Shown one piece after another: positions 23,533 to 32,533 of a stretch of DNA of 64,000 nt. Position 1 is the stretch's first letter. Each line of letters starts with the position of its first letter. A program made the translations under genes and the position numbers. The DNA is from CG2-30-58-95 sp964618215. GTDB taxonomy: Bacteria > Chloroflexota > Anaerolineae > Anaerolineales > Villigracilaceae. The stretch is from the NCBI GenBank assembly GCA_964618215.1, contig CAZTZE010000007.1, forward strand, positions 42,736-106,735, in the 5' to 3' direction. The notes below the pieces were generated by a model that saw nothing but the letters and a program-made list of their open reading frames with translations, was not told the origin of the DNA and did no database searches.

Positions 23533-24981
23533 ATGACATATGCCTCACTTCTCACGAAAGAACAGGTCGAACGCGTTCACGGAGCATCCCTCGAGATCCT
23601 CGAAAACGTTGGCTTGCTGGTGCGCCACGAAAATGCGCGTACCATCTTCGCCCGGCACGGCTGCAAGGTGGAGGCGGAGACTCAAATCGTCAAGTTCCCG
23701 CGCGCCGTCGTCGAGCGCTTTCAAGCGGCCATCCCCCCAACCTTTACCTTTCGCGGCCGCGATCCCCAATATGATCGCACGATCCCCCAGGATGGGCCGC
23801 TGATCGTCACAGGCAGTTCGGCGCCCAATCTCATTGATCCGGTCACGGGTCGCGAGCGGCGTTCGCGCTCAGATGACATTGCCCGCATTGCCCACCTCAT
23901 CAATGAACTTCACGGATACGATGTCTTCTCCGTCTCGACCCTGGCAGAGGATGCGCCGCCCGGTCAATTCACGCTGGCGCGCCTGTATCCCGCCCTGAAG
24001 CATTGCCTGAAGCCGGTGCGCATCACGACCACAGATGTGGAGGATGCCGGGAGGGTCTTGAAGTTGGGCAGCCTGATCGCCGGCAGCGACGAAGCCTACC
24101 GGGAACGCCCTTTCATTACGCATCACTTTTGCCCGGTCGTTTCGCCGTTGACGATGGACTTCGCTTCGACCGAGATGTTGATTTTCTTCACCGAGAGGCA
24201 GTGGCCGGTTTATCCCAGCATTGTGCCTAACGCCGGCCTGACCTCTCCCATGTCGCTGGCCGGGACGTTGGCGCAGGGCAACGCTGAATTCCTGGCGGCC
24301 GCGCTGTTGATGCAAATGGTCAAAGAGGGGACGCCGCTCATCTATGCCACCCTGCCGACCGTGGCCGACATGCGCACCGGCGCTTACGCCTCGGGTGGCA
24401 TCGAGTGCGGGATGCTGCACATGGCCTTTGCTCAAATGGCGCGTTATTACAACCTCCCTTGCGGCGGCTATATTGGGCTGACAAACGCCAAGATCAACGA
24501 TGCCCAATCCGGCTTCGAGACGGGCATGTCCAGCCTGGCGGGCGTGCTGGCCGGCGCGGACATGTTGAACATGGGCGGCCTGTTGGATGCCTTGAAGGCC
24601 TTCGACTTTGCCAAGGCGGTGATTGATGACGAAATCGCTCAAATGTTGAAACGCGTCAAGTGCGGCTTTGAGCTCAGCGAAGAAAACCTGGCTTTGGGTG
24701 TCATCGCGCAGGTCGGGCCGGGAGGCTCGTTCATGCTCAACCCGCATACCGTCAAACGCATGAAGACGGCCGCGCTGCTGCCCAAACTCGCCGACCGGGA
24801 TGCCCGTAGCACATGGGAAAGCAAGGGTGCGCTGGATACACAGGCGCGCGCCGTGCTGCGCGTGCGTGAGATATTGGCGCGTGAGAGCCGGGCTGTTTTC
24901 TCTCCCGAAGTGGATGCCCGCATCCGGGCTCAATTTGAAGGGCTGGTGCCCGGGAATTTGAAGATGCCTGAAGGTTGGTAA
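23533..24981 (+). CDS. MttB-superfamily methyltransferase, non-pyrrolysine type
   Basis: This 482-residue protein matches the trimethylamine methyltransferase (MttB) superfamily along its length, with GNAEFLAAALLMQM, GAYASGGIECGML and GLTNAKINDAQSGFETGMSS. True MttB has an in-frame UAG (pyrrolysine); this gene has none, so it belongs with glycine betaine, proline betaine or carnitine methyltransferases. Those enzymes pass a methyl group to a small corrinoid protein, yet no corrinoid protein gene is in the window. AGGAG precedes the ATG at 23533. It follows the PfkB gene by 20 bp. Confidence 0.88.
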   Translation: MTYASLLTKEQVERVHGASLEILENVGLLVRHENARTIFARHGCKVEAETQIVKFPRAVVERFQAAIPPTFTFRGRDPQYDRTIPQDGPLIVTGSSAPNLIDPVTGRERRSRSDDIARIAHLINELHGYDVFSVSTLAEDAPPGQFTLARLYPALKHCLKPVRITTTDVEDAGRVLKLGSLIAGSDEAYRERPFITHHFCPVVSPLTMDFASTEMLIFFTERQWPVYPSIVPNAGLTSPMSLAGTLAQGNAEFLAAALLMQMVKEGTPLIYATLPTVADMRTGAYASGGIECGMLHMAFAQMARYYNLPCGGYIGLTNAKINDAQSGFETGMSSLAGVLAGADMLNMGGLLDALKAFDFAKAVIDDEIAQMLKRVKCGFELSEENLALGVIAQVGPGGSFMLNPHTVKRMKTAALLPKLADRDARSTWESKGALDTQARAVLRVREILARESRAVFSPEVDARIRAQFEGLVPGNLKMPEGW

Positions 24982-25037
24982 TAAGAAACCTGCCCTACGT
25001 CTGAGATTTGCCGAGTCTACAGAAAAAGGAATGTCCG

Positions 25038-25976
25038 ATGAAAATATACTTTGCCACCGATGTACATGGTTCTGAAATATGTTGGAAAAAATTCATCAAC
25101 GCCAGCAAGTTTTATGAAGTTGATGCCCTCATTTTAGGGGGTGACATGACCGGCAAGGCGATTGTGCCCATCATTGCCCAGGGCAAAGACAAGTACAAAG
25201 TAACCTTGTTGGAACAGGAAACCATTCTGAACGGCCGGGATGAGGTTGATAAGATGGTGCAGACCATTCAGAATCGGGGCTATTATCCCTTCGTAACCGA
25301 GCCTGATGAAGTGGCGAGCATCTCTTCCACACCTGGCAAATCAGATGAGCTTTTCCTCGATCAGGTATTGAAGAGCATTCAACGCTGGATGGATTACGCC
25401 GATATGAAACTGGCCGGAACGGGTATCCGTTGCTACGTTTGTCCGGGCAATGATGATATGTTCCAGATTGATGAGGTGATTGCCGCCTCGAAGTGCGTCG
25501 AGAACGTCGAAGGGCGGGTGGTCGAGCTGGACGAATACCACGAGATGATCAGCTCCGGATGGTCGAACCCTACTCCCTGGGATACCCACCGGGAGGAGCC
25601 GGAAGAAGCCCTGGGACGGCGCATCCAGGCCATTATCAGCCAGGCGCGGGATGTATCCAATGCGGTCTTTAACTTCCACGCGCCGCCTTATGGCAGCGGA
25701 CTCGATGAGGCTCCAGAATTGACGAAAGATCTGCGACCCGCCTATGCCGGTCGTTCATTGGTGCCGGTCGGCAGCCGCGCGGTGATGGCTCTAGTCGAGA
25801 AATACCAGCCGCTGCTCGGCCTGTTTGGTCACATTCACGAAGGCAAGGGAACGCGCAAGTACAAGAAAACCTTGTGTATAAATCCGGGCAGCATGTACGA
25901 ACAAGGAATATTGCATGGCGTGGTGATCGAGCTTAAACCGAAAAAAGTGGGCAATTATATCCTCACAACGGGATGA
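25038..25976 (+). CDS. Calcineurin-like metallophosphoesterase
   Basis: This 312-residue protein has the dimetal motifs D-x-H (YFATDVHGS, D8 and H10), GGDMTG (D36), GNDD in place of the common GNHE, FHAPPYG, and GHIHEGKGT. It probably hydrolyses a phosphomono- or diester. AAAAAGGA precedes the ATG at 25038, which fits better than the upstream frame. It follows the MttB-like gene in the rightward string; with the NPP-type protein at 32534 it gives the region two phosphoesterases. Confidence 0.87.
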   Translation: MKIYFATDVHGSEICWKKFINASKFYEVDALILGGDMTGKAIVPIIAQGKDKYKVTLLEQETILNGRDEVDKMVQTIQNRGYYPFVTEPDEVASISSTPGKSDELFLDQVLKSIQRWMDYADMKLAGTGIRCYVCPGNDDMFQIDEVIAASKCVENVEGRVVELDEYHEMISSGWSNPTPWDTHREEPEEALGRRIQAIISQARDVSNAVFNFHAPPYGSGLDEAPELTKDLRPAYAGRSLVPVGSRAVMALVEKYQPLLGLFGHIHEGKGTRKYKKTLCINPGSMYEQGILHGVVIELKPKKVGNYILTTG

Positions 25977-26077
25977 GGTCACCATAAAGGTGTAAAACCT
26001 GGGAAAGGAGGCGGCATATTGACTGATTGAGTAGTGAAATGGATTTGCAGCTACCAGATCGTATAGTATTCCATCGG

Positions 26078-26232
26078 GTAACTGCTCAGGCCTGTCACCC
26101 TGAGGGAGCGTTCTGTGCGACCGAAGGGTCTCAAGGCCAGTCGGAGGAGATTCTTCGCCGCTGGAAGCATGCCCTGAGCACAGCGAATGGGAACACCAGC
26201 GGCTCAGAATGACAATCTGGTTGAGCAGTTAC
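26078..26232. repeat. MITE-like element, copy 1 (155 bp), carrying a 24-bp insertion
   Basis: The ends GTAACTGCTC (26078-26087) and GAGCAGTTAC (26223-26232) are perfect inverted repeats. The interior is identical over 116 bp, in opposite orientation, to 50590-50705, except that this copy carries 24 extra bases at 26168-26191 (CATGCCCTGAGCACAGCG and onwards) in the loop of an internal hairpin. The element occupies most of the 320-bp spacer before the APC permease gene. Confidence 0.88.
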
Positions 26233-26296
26233 TCTATCGGTTTGTCTTCCCAAAAAATTTGGGATGACAAAACAAAGATTCTCAAAGGAGGTTCTG

Positions 26297-28147
26297 ATGA
26301 GCGAGGTAACTCTATTCGTTCGCAAGGCAAGCGGGCTGGTGCGGGCCTGGTCGGTCTTCGACGCATTCATCTACGCCACTTTCTCCATCAACCTGATCAC
26401 GCTCGGCCTGTTCATTTTCTCGTACTGCTGGTACTTCGGCGGCAGTCTCGGCACGGCGGTCGTCGTGGGCGGGATTTTCACTATTTTTGAGGTGATCGTC
26501 TACGCCAGCCTGATCTCGGCCATGCCGCGCGCCGGCGGGGATTACGTCTGGCAGAGCCGCATTTTGGGGCGCGGCGTCGGCTTCCTGCTCAGTGTCACGG
26601 GCTGGTGGTTCATCCTGTGGCTGTGGGTGCCGCTCTACGGTCAGATACTGACCTACGAGTTCATCACCCCCATGGCCGCCCTGCTCGGCGCGCCCGAAGC
26701 CGCACTGTGGTTTACTGGCACGAGCGAGGGCATGCTGGTGGGCATGTTGTTCGTGTGCGCCATCGTGTTCATCTACATCGCGATTGGCATGAAGTGGTAT
26801 GCGCGCGTCCAGAAGGTTTGTTTCTACATGGGCATGCTCGGCCTGTTGATCGTCTTTGGCTTGTTGCTGTTTGGCAACAAGGAAGCCTTCATCGCCGGGT
26901 TGAACGCCAATTTGCCGGTGTTATACGGTTTGCCGCAGGCGGATTATTACACCGCGACCATCGCGGCAGGTGAGGCGGCCGGGGCCACCTTCGGCTCACT
27001 GGGGACGGTAGCCCTGGGCGCGTCCATGGCCATGATTCCGATGATGGTCTTCTTCAACTTGTGGCCCAACTGGGGTTCCACCCTCTACGGCGAAGTGCGC
27101 GGCGCGACGGATTACAAACGCAATTTCTGGGGCATGGCGGCGGCGATCATCGTCACTGCCGGGCTGGCGCTGATCTTCTTTGCCCTGATCAACAAGACCA
27201 TGGGCTGGGATTTCTACATCAATGCCAACGGCGCATTCTGGAGCAACGTTTTCTACGGGACGGATGTCCCGATTCCCGTCTGGCCGTATCCGGTGCAGTT
27301 CGCCACTTTCCTGACCTCGAGCCGGCCTCTGCAACTGATCGTGGTCTTCCTCGTAGGGATGTGGTGGTTCGGCTGGTCGGGGACGGTCTTCCTCTCCTCG
27401 ACGCGCGTTATTTTCGCGGCCGCGCTCGACCGCATGTTGCCCGAATGGGTCTCGAAGATCGATTCGCGCACCCGCACGCCGGTCAACGCGCTGTTGCTGA
27501 TGGTCATCCCCTCGGTGATCATCTCGTATCTCTACGCCTACGACATCCTCAATTTCAAATCCATCGTGCTGGACGCCACCCTGGTCATCGCGGTGACCTT
27601 CCTCGGCTCCACGCTGGCGGGCATCCTCTTGCCGTGGCGGCAGAAGGAGATCTTCGATGGTTCGCCGATTGCGCGTTACATCATGCCCTCCTGGTTAAGT
27701 TGGCTTGTGATGGTTCTCTTTGTCGGCGCGGCGGGTTACCTGCTTACCCTGACATCTACCTATGGCATGCAGGCCTTCGCGCAATGGGGCGACCAAACCT
27801 TGCTGACTCAGGCCATGATCGCGCTGATCGCGCTATTGAGTGTGTTCAACGCCATCCTGTTGATCTATGTGACGGTCTTCGTCGGGCGCAAGGTGCTGGC
27901 CGGGGAAAAACTTCCCTTGATCGCGCTGGCGGGTCTGATCTTCTTCGCCTTCCTGGACTGGCTGTTGGTCGTCTGGTTCTGGGATCCGGGCTATCTGTAT
28001 GGCATCGGTTGGCAGAACAGCACCTCGATGGTGTTCATGATCATCATGTACGCGCTGGCCGCGGCAATCTACTTTGGCTTCAGCGCCTACCGCCGCAAAC
28101 AAGGCATTGACGTTGACAAGATATACAAGGAGATCCCGGTCGAGTAA
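26297..28147 (+). CDS. APC-superfamily amino acid/amine permease
   Basis: The 616-residue product has about 12-14 hydrophobic segments and the APC N-terminal pattern RAWSVFDAFIYATFSINLITL followed by ISAMPRAGGDYVWQSRILG, which is the conserved substrate-site loop of the family. It also has a long periplasmic-type loop near 225-330. It should import an amino acid, amine or betaine using an ion gradient. AAAGGAGG precedes the ATG. Position between the demethylation genes and the ABC importer suggests a related substrate. Confidence 0.9.
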   Translation: MSEVTLFVRKASGLVRAWSVFDAFIYATFSINLITLGLFIFSYCWYFGGSLGTAVVVGGIFTIFEVIVYASLISAMPRAGGDYVWQSRILGRGVGFLLSVTGWWFILWLWVPLYGQILTYEFITPMAALLGAPEAALWFTGTSEGMLVGMLFVCAIVFIYIAIGMKWYARVQKVCFYMGMLGLLIVFGLLLFGNKEAFIAGLNANLPVLYGLPQADYYTATIAAGEAAGATFGSLGTVALGASMAMIPMMVFFNLWPNWGSTLYGEVRGATDYKRNFWGMAAAIIVTAGLALIFFALINKTMGWDFYINANGAFWSNVFYGTDVPIPVWPYPVQFATFLTSSRPLQLIVVFLVGMWWFGWSGTVFLSSTRVIFAAALDRMLPEWVSKIDSRTRTPVNALLLMVIPSVIISYLYAYDILNFKSIVLDATLVIAVTFLGSTLAGILLPWRQKEIFDGSPIARYIMPSWLSWLVMVLFVGAAGYLLTLTSTYGMQAFAQWGDQTLLTQAMIALIALLSVFNAILLIYVTVFVGRKVLAGEKLPLIALAGLIFFAFLDWLLVVWFWDPGYLYGIGWQNSTSMVFMIIMYALAAAIYFGFSAYRRKQGIDVDKIYKEIPVE

Positions 28148-28176
28148 GGGTGTGGGGAGTGCCTCACAGGCTATGC

Positions 28177-28213
28177 GGGTGTTGCGAACAGGCGCAGCCT
28201 GTTCGCAACACCC
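28177..28213. terminator. Perfect 17-bp stem-loop after the permease gene
   Basis: GGGTGTTGCGAACAGGC (28177-28193) and its exact complement (28197-28213) flank the loop GCA. It lies 30 bp after the permease stop. There is no long T run, so it may be a processing or stabilising hairpin, a repeat, or a terminator helped by the weak AATTTCGTT stretch. Confidence 0.6.
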
Positions 28214-28234
28214 AATTTCGTTGCACTCGATTAT

Positions 28235-28263
28235 TTGACTTCGGGAATTATTGATGCTACAAT
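28235..28263 (+). promoter_or_regulatory. Sigma-70-type promoter of the ABC importer operon
   Basis: TTGACT (28235-28240) and TACAAT (28258-28263) are separated by exactly 17 bp. Transcription should start near 28270, which gives a leader of about 165 nt before the binding-protein gene. Confidence 0.75.
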
Positions 28264-28328
28264 GGACAACATCAATCGAAAGCCGCTGTGCGTCTGTCAT
28301 GATTTTTAATAAACTTTGGGGGAGATTC

Positions 28329-28382
28329 ATGCTGAAGCAACGGTTTTTTTATTTAGAAAGGAGGTGCAAGGAAAGCATTTGA
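28329..28382 (+). CDS. Possible 17-residue leader peptide (uORF)
   Basis: ATG at 28329 follows GGGGGAGA at 6-8 nt and opens MLKQRFFYLERRCKESI with a TGA stop. It lies inside the mRNA leader of the binding-protein gene, 52 nt before that gene's ATG, and contains a run of seven T and an internal AAAGGAGG. It may be a regulatory peptide or chance. Confidence 0.35.
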   Translation: MLKQRFFYLERRCKESI

Positions 28383-28434
28383 GCGAAGTAGATTCCATTC
28401 AGCCCCTAAAAATATTCTACGAAGGAGAGAAGAT

Positions 28435-29613
28435 ATGCGTACCAATAAGTTCGTCTTCCAATTGTTCGCTCTGTTATTTGTCCTCGCCGCGTTGATTTCC
28501 GCCTGCGGCCCGAAAGCAACGCCAACACCCGTTGCAACTCAACCCCCCGCAAAGCCTCCGGTTGCGACTGAACCGCCCGTCGTTGATCCGATGGCTGAGT
28601 TGATTGCCGCCGCGCAAGCTGAAGGCATGCTCACCACCATCGCTCTGCCGCATGACTGGTGCAACTACGGTGAGGCTATCGAAGTCTTCAAGGCCAAGTA
28701 TGGTCTCGAAGTCAACGAGCTGAACCCGGATGCCGGCTCTGGCGATGAAATTGAAGCCATCAAAGCCAACAAGGGCAATATGGGTCCACAGGCGCCGGAT
28801 GTCATTGACGTCGGCTTTGCTTTTGGCCCGTCCGCCAAGGCCGAAGGCCTGCTCATGCCCTATAAGGTTTCGACCTGGGATAGCATCCCAGCAGAAGCCA
28901 AGGACGCCGAGGGCTACTGGTATGGCGACTATTACGGTGTGTTGTCCTTCCTGGTGAACACGGATGTTCAGCCGAAGGTACCGCAGGATTGGGCCGATCT
29001 GTTGGATCCTGCCTATCTGGGCCAGATAGCGCTCTCTGGTGACCCGCGCACTTCCAATCAGGCGATTCAGTCTGTGTATGCTGCGGGGCTTGCCAATGGC
29101 GGCTCGCTGGATAACGTTCAGCCCGGTCTCGATTTCTTCGCGAAGTTGAACGCGGGTGGCAATCTCATTCCGTTGATCGCCAACAATGGTTTGGTTGCAA
29201 AGGGTGAGATTCCGATTCGCATCACCTGGGACTACAATGCACTAGCGGCTGTGGATTCCTTTGCTGGCAATCCCAAGGCTGTGGTTGTGGTCCCGGCGAC
29301 CGGTCGCTTTGCTGGTGTGTACGTTCAGGCCATCAGCGCCTACGCCCCGCACCCGAATGCCGCCAAGTTGTGGATGGAATTCCTCTACTCGGATGAAGGC
29401 CAGATCATTTGGATGAAGGGTTACTGCCACCCGATCCGTGAAACGGATATGCGCGCACGTGGCGTTATCCCGGCTGACCTGCTCGCCAAACTGCCGGATG
29501 TCTCTGGCGCAGTCTTCCCCACTCTTGACCAGCTCAACGCAGCAAAAGAGCTAATCACCAAGAATTGGGACTCTGGCGTGGGCGCCAACATCCAGGCTCC
29601 ACCTGCCCCGTAA
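28435..29613 (+). CDS. ABC transporter substrate-binding lipoprotein (PotD/Fe/AEP-type)
   Basis: This 392-residue protein begins with a lipoprotein signal (FALLFVLAALISACG, Cys at about 24), then a Pro/Thr/Val-rich linker, then a type 2 periplasmic-binding fold (EVFKAKYGLEVNEL, WDYNALAAVDSF, YAPHPNAAKLWMEFLYSDEGQ). The C-terminal layout is like binding proteins for polyamines, Fe3+ or 2-aminoethylphosphonate. Its ligand is probably a small charged molecule. AAGGAGAG precedes the ATG. It is the first gene of a complete importer operon ending at 32502. Confidence 0.92.
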   Translation: MRTNKFVFQLFALLFVLAALISACGPKATPTPVATQPPAKPPVATEPPVVDPMAELIAAAQAEGMLTTIALPHDWCNYGEAIEVFKAKYGLEVNELNPDAGSGDEIEAIKANKGNMGPQAPDVIDVGFAFGPSAKAEGLLMPYKVSTWDSIPAEAKDAEGYWYGDYYGVLSFLVNTDVQPKVPQDWADLLDPAYLGQIALSGDPRTSNQAIQSVYAAGLANGGSLDNVQPGLDFFAKLNAGGNLIPLIANNGLVAKGEIPIRITWDYNALAAVDSFAGNPKAVVVVPATGRFAGVYVQAISAYAPHPNAAKLWMEFLYSDEGQIIWMKGYCHPIRETDMRARGVIPADLLAKLPDVSGAVFPTLDQLNAAKELITKNWDSGVGANIQAPPAP

Positions 29614-29635
29614 GTAACTTCAATTGTTTTAAGTA

Positions 29636-29669
29636 TAGCGAGACCCTGCCTTGAGGTGGGGTCTCGCTA
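29636..29669 (+). terminator. Stem-loop between the binding protein and first permease
   Basis: An 11-bp stem (TAGCGAGACCC with GGGTCTCGCTA) with a 12-base loop lies 23 bp after the stop. In binding-protein operons such hairpins often stabilise the first cistron or partly terminate, which raises binding-protein levels over permease levels. Confidence 0.65.
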
Positions 29670-29700
29670 CAAAACCCACCGGTTCTGAGGTAGCCCAAAC

Positions 29701-30591
29701 ATGGCTCAAACCACCTTCCCAGCCTCGAAAGCCAAGAGGTCAGCCTCCAGCTTAAAAAACTGGATTGGCGTGGTGCCCTTTTTCCTCTTCGCAACCCTTT
29801 TTCTCCTTTTGCCTTCCTTGCGTTTGTTTGTCGGCAGTTTCACCGACAATGCGGGCCGCTTCACAATAGCGAATGTGGTGCATCTATTTTCTGAACCTTA
29901 CATTCTCAATGCTTATGTGTTGAGCATTCGGATTAGCGCAGTCACCGCGCTCGGCGGCGGTATTTTTGGCTTTTTACTGGCTTATTCGGTGACAGTCGGC
30001 GGCCTGCCTAAAGTCCTTCGCCCGGCGTTGATCACATTTTCGGGAGTGGCTTCCAACTTTGCCGGCGTGCCGTTGGCGTTTGCTTTTGTGGCTACATTGG
30101 GACGCACAGGTTTCATTACGGCTATTCTTAAAAACATATTTGGGATAAACATTTATCTGACTGGTTTTAATCTGTATAGTTTTGTAGGCTTGAGTCTGAC
30201 GTATATGTATTTCCAATTCCCGCTGATGGTCTTGATCATGGCTCCCGCGCTGGATGGATTGAAACGTGAGTGGCGTGAGGCGGCAGAAAACCTTGGCGCA
30301 AATTCCATGCAATATTGGTTGCGTATTGCCTTTCCTATCATCTTGCCATCGTTATTAGGTGCGATGATCCTTTTATTTGGAAACGCTTTCGGCGCGTATG
30401 CCACCGCCTATGCGCTCACGGGCGGGACGCTGCCCATTGTGACGATACAAATCGGGGCGCAGATCCGCGGCGATGTTTTCCATAATCCGGGCCTCGGCTA
30501 TGCCATGGCGATGGGGATGGTCTTCATCATGGCAATTTCGCTGGGCGGCTATTCCTGGCTTCAACGAAAGACAGAAAGGTGGTTGCGATGA
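29701..30591 (+). CDS. ABC transporter permease (PotB-like)
   Basis: This 296-residue membrane protein has six predicted helices and the cytoplasmic EAA loop REAAENLGANSMQYWLRIAFP, which contacts the ATPase. It forms the translocation channel with the next gene product. Its stop codon overlaps the next start as ATGA. It follows the solute-binding gene by 87 bp, with a hairpin between. Confidence 0.93.
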   Translation: MAQTTFPASKAKRSASSLKNWIGVVPFFLFATLFLLLPSLRLFVGSFTDNAGRFTIANVVHLFSEPYILNAYVLSIRISAVTALGGGIFGFLLAYSVTVGGLPKVLRPALITFSGVASNFAGVPLAFAFVATLGRTGFITAILKNIFGINIYLTGFNLYSFVGLSLTYMYFQFPLMVLIMAPALDGLKREWREAAENLGANSMQYWLRIAFPIILPSLLGAMILLFGNAFGAYATAYALTGGTLPIVTIQIGAQIRGDVFHNPGLGYAMAMGMVFIMAISLGGYSWLQRKTERWLR

Positions 30592-31421
30592 GCGTATTAG
30601 CCCGGGTGCGAAAAATCCCATTTTGGAGTTGGGTGTGGTTTATCCTCGGGGTGCTGTACTTCGTCCTGCCCTTATATGCCACCCTGGACTTTTCCCTGCG
30701 TATGCAGCGCGATGTGCTCAGTTTTCGGGCCTATGAAAAGGCATTTGCAGATCCACGGTTTGTACAGACATTTACTTACTCCATTACACTCGCAATTGTG
30801 ACCATTATTGTGAGTATTGCGCTCATCATACCAACGGCTTATTGGATCCGCTTGCGCCTCCCCGAAGCGCGCCGAATTGTGGAGTTTATTACCCTGATGC
30901 CTTTTGTCATCCCGGCGATCATTCTTGTCTTCGGATTGATCCGTATTTATAGCTCTCCGCTTGAGATTCCCTTTACATCTATTGTTCTGATAAAGCCGCT
31001 CACGAACTTCAAACTTGGTACAAATATCCTGGTTGTGGCCGGCTATGTCGTTCTGGGATTGCCCTACATGTATCGTTCCGTGGATACGGGGATGCGCACC
31101 GTGGATGTGCGCACCTTGACCGAGGCCGCGCAAAGCCTGGGCGCGAACTGGCTGACGATCATGCTGCGCGTAATCCTGCCAAACTTGCGGGCGGCCTTGT
31201 TGAGCGGCGCCTTGCTGACATTTGCCATTGTAGTTGGCGAAGTTATCCTGGCGTCATTTTTAGGCGTTCCCGCCTTTGGCCCGTATCTCTTTTTGCTCGG
31301 CCAGCACCGCGCTTATGAACCGGCCGCGCTTTCATTCACCACTTTTCTGCTGACATGGGCTGCGATGGGTATCATCCAACTGGTCACTGGCGGACAAGGC
31401 CAGGCCGCAGGCGCACACTAA
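30588..31421 (+). CDS. ABC transporter permease (PotC-like)
   Basis: This 277-residue membrane protein has six helices and the EAA loop TEAAQSLGANWLTIMLRVILPN. The ATG at 30588 overlaps the TGA of the upstream permease gene, indicating translational coupling; a GTG a few codons upstream is less likely. It pairs with the upstream permease and is followed 19 bp later by the ATPase gene. Confidence 0.93.
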   Translation: MSVLARVRKIPFWSWVWFILGVLYFVLPLYATLDFSLRMQRDVLSFRAYEKAFADPRFVQTFTYSITLAIVTIIVSIALIIPTAYWIRLRLPEARRIVEFITLMPFVIPAIILVFGLIRIYSSPLEIPFTSIVLIKPLTNFKLGTNILVVAGYVVLGLPYMYRSVDTGMRTVDVRTLTEAAQSLGANWLTIMLRVILPNLRAALLSGALLTFAIVVGEVILASFLGVPAFGPYLFLLGQHRAYEPAALSFTTFLLTWAAMGIIQLVTGGQGQAAGAH

Positions 31422-31440
31422 CCAATACGAAGAGGTCATC

Positions 31441-32502
31441 ATGGCATTTCTGGAGATCAATAACGTTAACAAAAGCTTCGGCAAAGCTTTGGTGGTAAAG
31501 GATTTCAACCTCCAGGTAGAAAAAGGAGAATTTGTGTCCTTTCTTGGGCCGAGTGGCTGCGGAAAAACCACCACCCTGCGCATCGTGGCAGGATTTGAAA
31601 CTCCTTCCAGCGGCAGGATTGTGGTCAAAGGCGAGGAAATAACCAACAAGCCCCCCAACCAGCGCGATGTTGGCATGGTATTTCAAGCCTATGCGCTTTT
31701 TCCCAATATGACTGTAGCAGGCAATATCGGTTTTGGACTCAAGATAGCCAGGAAGCCTTCCGCCGAGGTCCAAAAACGTGTGGCTGAAATGCTCGATTTG
31801 ATCCACATGTCTGAGTTCGGCGATCGCTATCCCTACCAATTATCCGGTGGCCAGCAGCAGCGTGTGGCTCTTGCCCGTGCGCTGGCGCTGAGTCCTCAAG
31901 TGCTCTTGCTCGACGAGCCGCTCTCGGCGCTGGATGCGAAGATCCGGGTTTCGCTGCGCTCTGAAATTCGTGCCATCCAACGCAAGCTGGGCATCACGGC
32001 CATTTATGTCACCCACGACCAGGAAGAGGCTTTGTCCCTCTCGGATCGCGTCGTTGTGATGCACAATGGTGAGATCGAACAAGTAGGCACTCCCTTCGAG
32101 ATCTACAACTTCCCCCAGACTGCCTTTGTCGCCAGTTTTGTCGGGACGTTGAATACTGTCAGCGCAGAAGTCATTGATCCGGCGAGTCGCACCCTGCGCA
32201 TAGAGGGTCAGACGGTCAAGGCTGCGCAAGGTCTGGAGGGGAAGCAACGCGGCGAAAAGGTGATGATCGCAATTCGGCCTGAGCGGCTCAGTTTTGCATC
32301 CGTCGAGAAAAAGGCCAACCTGCTGGATTGCACGATCGAGAATATCACCTTCCTGGGTTCCATCGTCCGCGTCCAGGTGTTAATCGGCGCGATCATGTTG
32401 AACATGGATACTTTCAATAATCCATTTCTCGAGCTTCCTAAGATCGGTGACAAGTCTCAGATCACTTGCTCACTCGAAGCCGTTCTAATTCTAAACCACT
32501 AA
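31441..32502 (+). CDS. ABC transporter ATP-binding protein (PotA-like)
   Basis: The 353-residue ATPase has Walker A GPSGCGKTTT (about 36-45), Q-loop FQAYALFP, signature LSGGQQQR, Walker B LLLDEPLSALD, H-loop VTHDQEEA, and a C-terminal TOBE domain from about 240. It energises the importer formed by the two permeases. The class (polyamine, iron, 2-aminoethylphosphonate type) matches the binding protein. It is the last core gene of the transporter, 31 bp before the phosphodiesterase gene. Confidence 0.95.
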   Translation: MAFLEINNVNKSFGKALVVKDFNLQVEKGEFVSFLGPSGCGKTTTLRIVAGFETPSSGRIVVKGEEITNKPPNQRDVGMVFQAYALFPNMTVAGNIGFGLKIARKPSAEVQKRVAEMLDLIHMSEFGDRYPYQLSGGQQQRVALARALALSPQVLLLDEPLSALDAKIRVSLRSEIRAIQRKLGITAIYVTHDQEEALSLSDRVVVMHNGEIEQVGTPFEIYNFPQTAFVASFVGTLNTVSAEVIDPASRTLRIEGQTVKAAQGLEGKQRGEKVMIAIRPERLSFASVEKKANLLDCTIENITFLGSIVRVQVLIGAIMLNMDTFNNPFLELPKIGDKSQITCSLEAVLILNH

Positions 32503-32533
32503 AACGCGCCTTGAGTGAAAGGATGTTGTAACC

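Noticed and set aside
23533..24981. Possible pyrrolysine-containing trimethylamine methyltransferase
   Set aside because: The frame is continuous with no in-frame TAG at the expected position (region GLTNAKINDAQSG).
26097..26212. Small ORF (ACHPEGAFCATEGSQ...) near 26.1 kb and its counterpart near 50.7 kb
   Set aside because: Both are translations of the two copies of the same MITE-like element, not genes.
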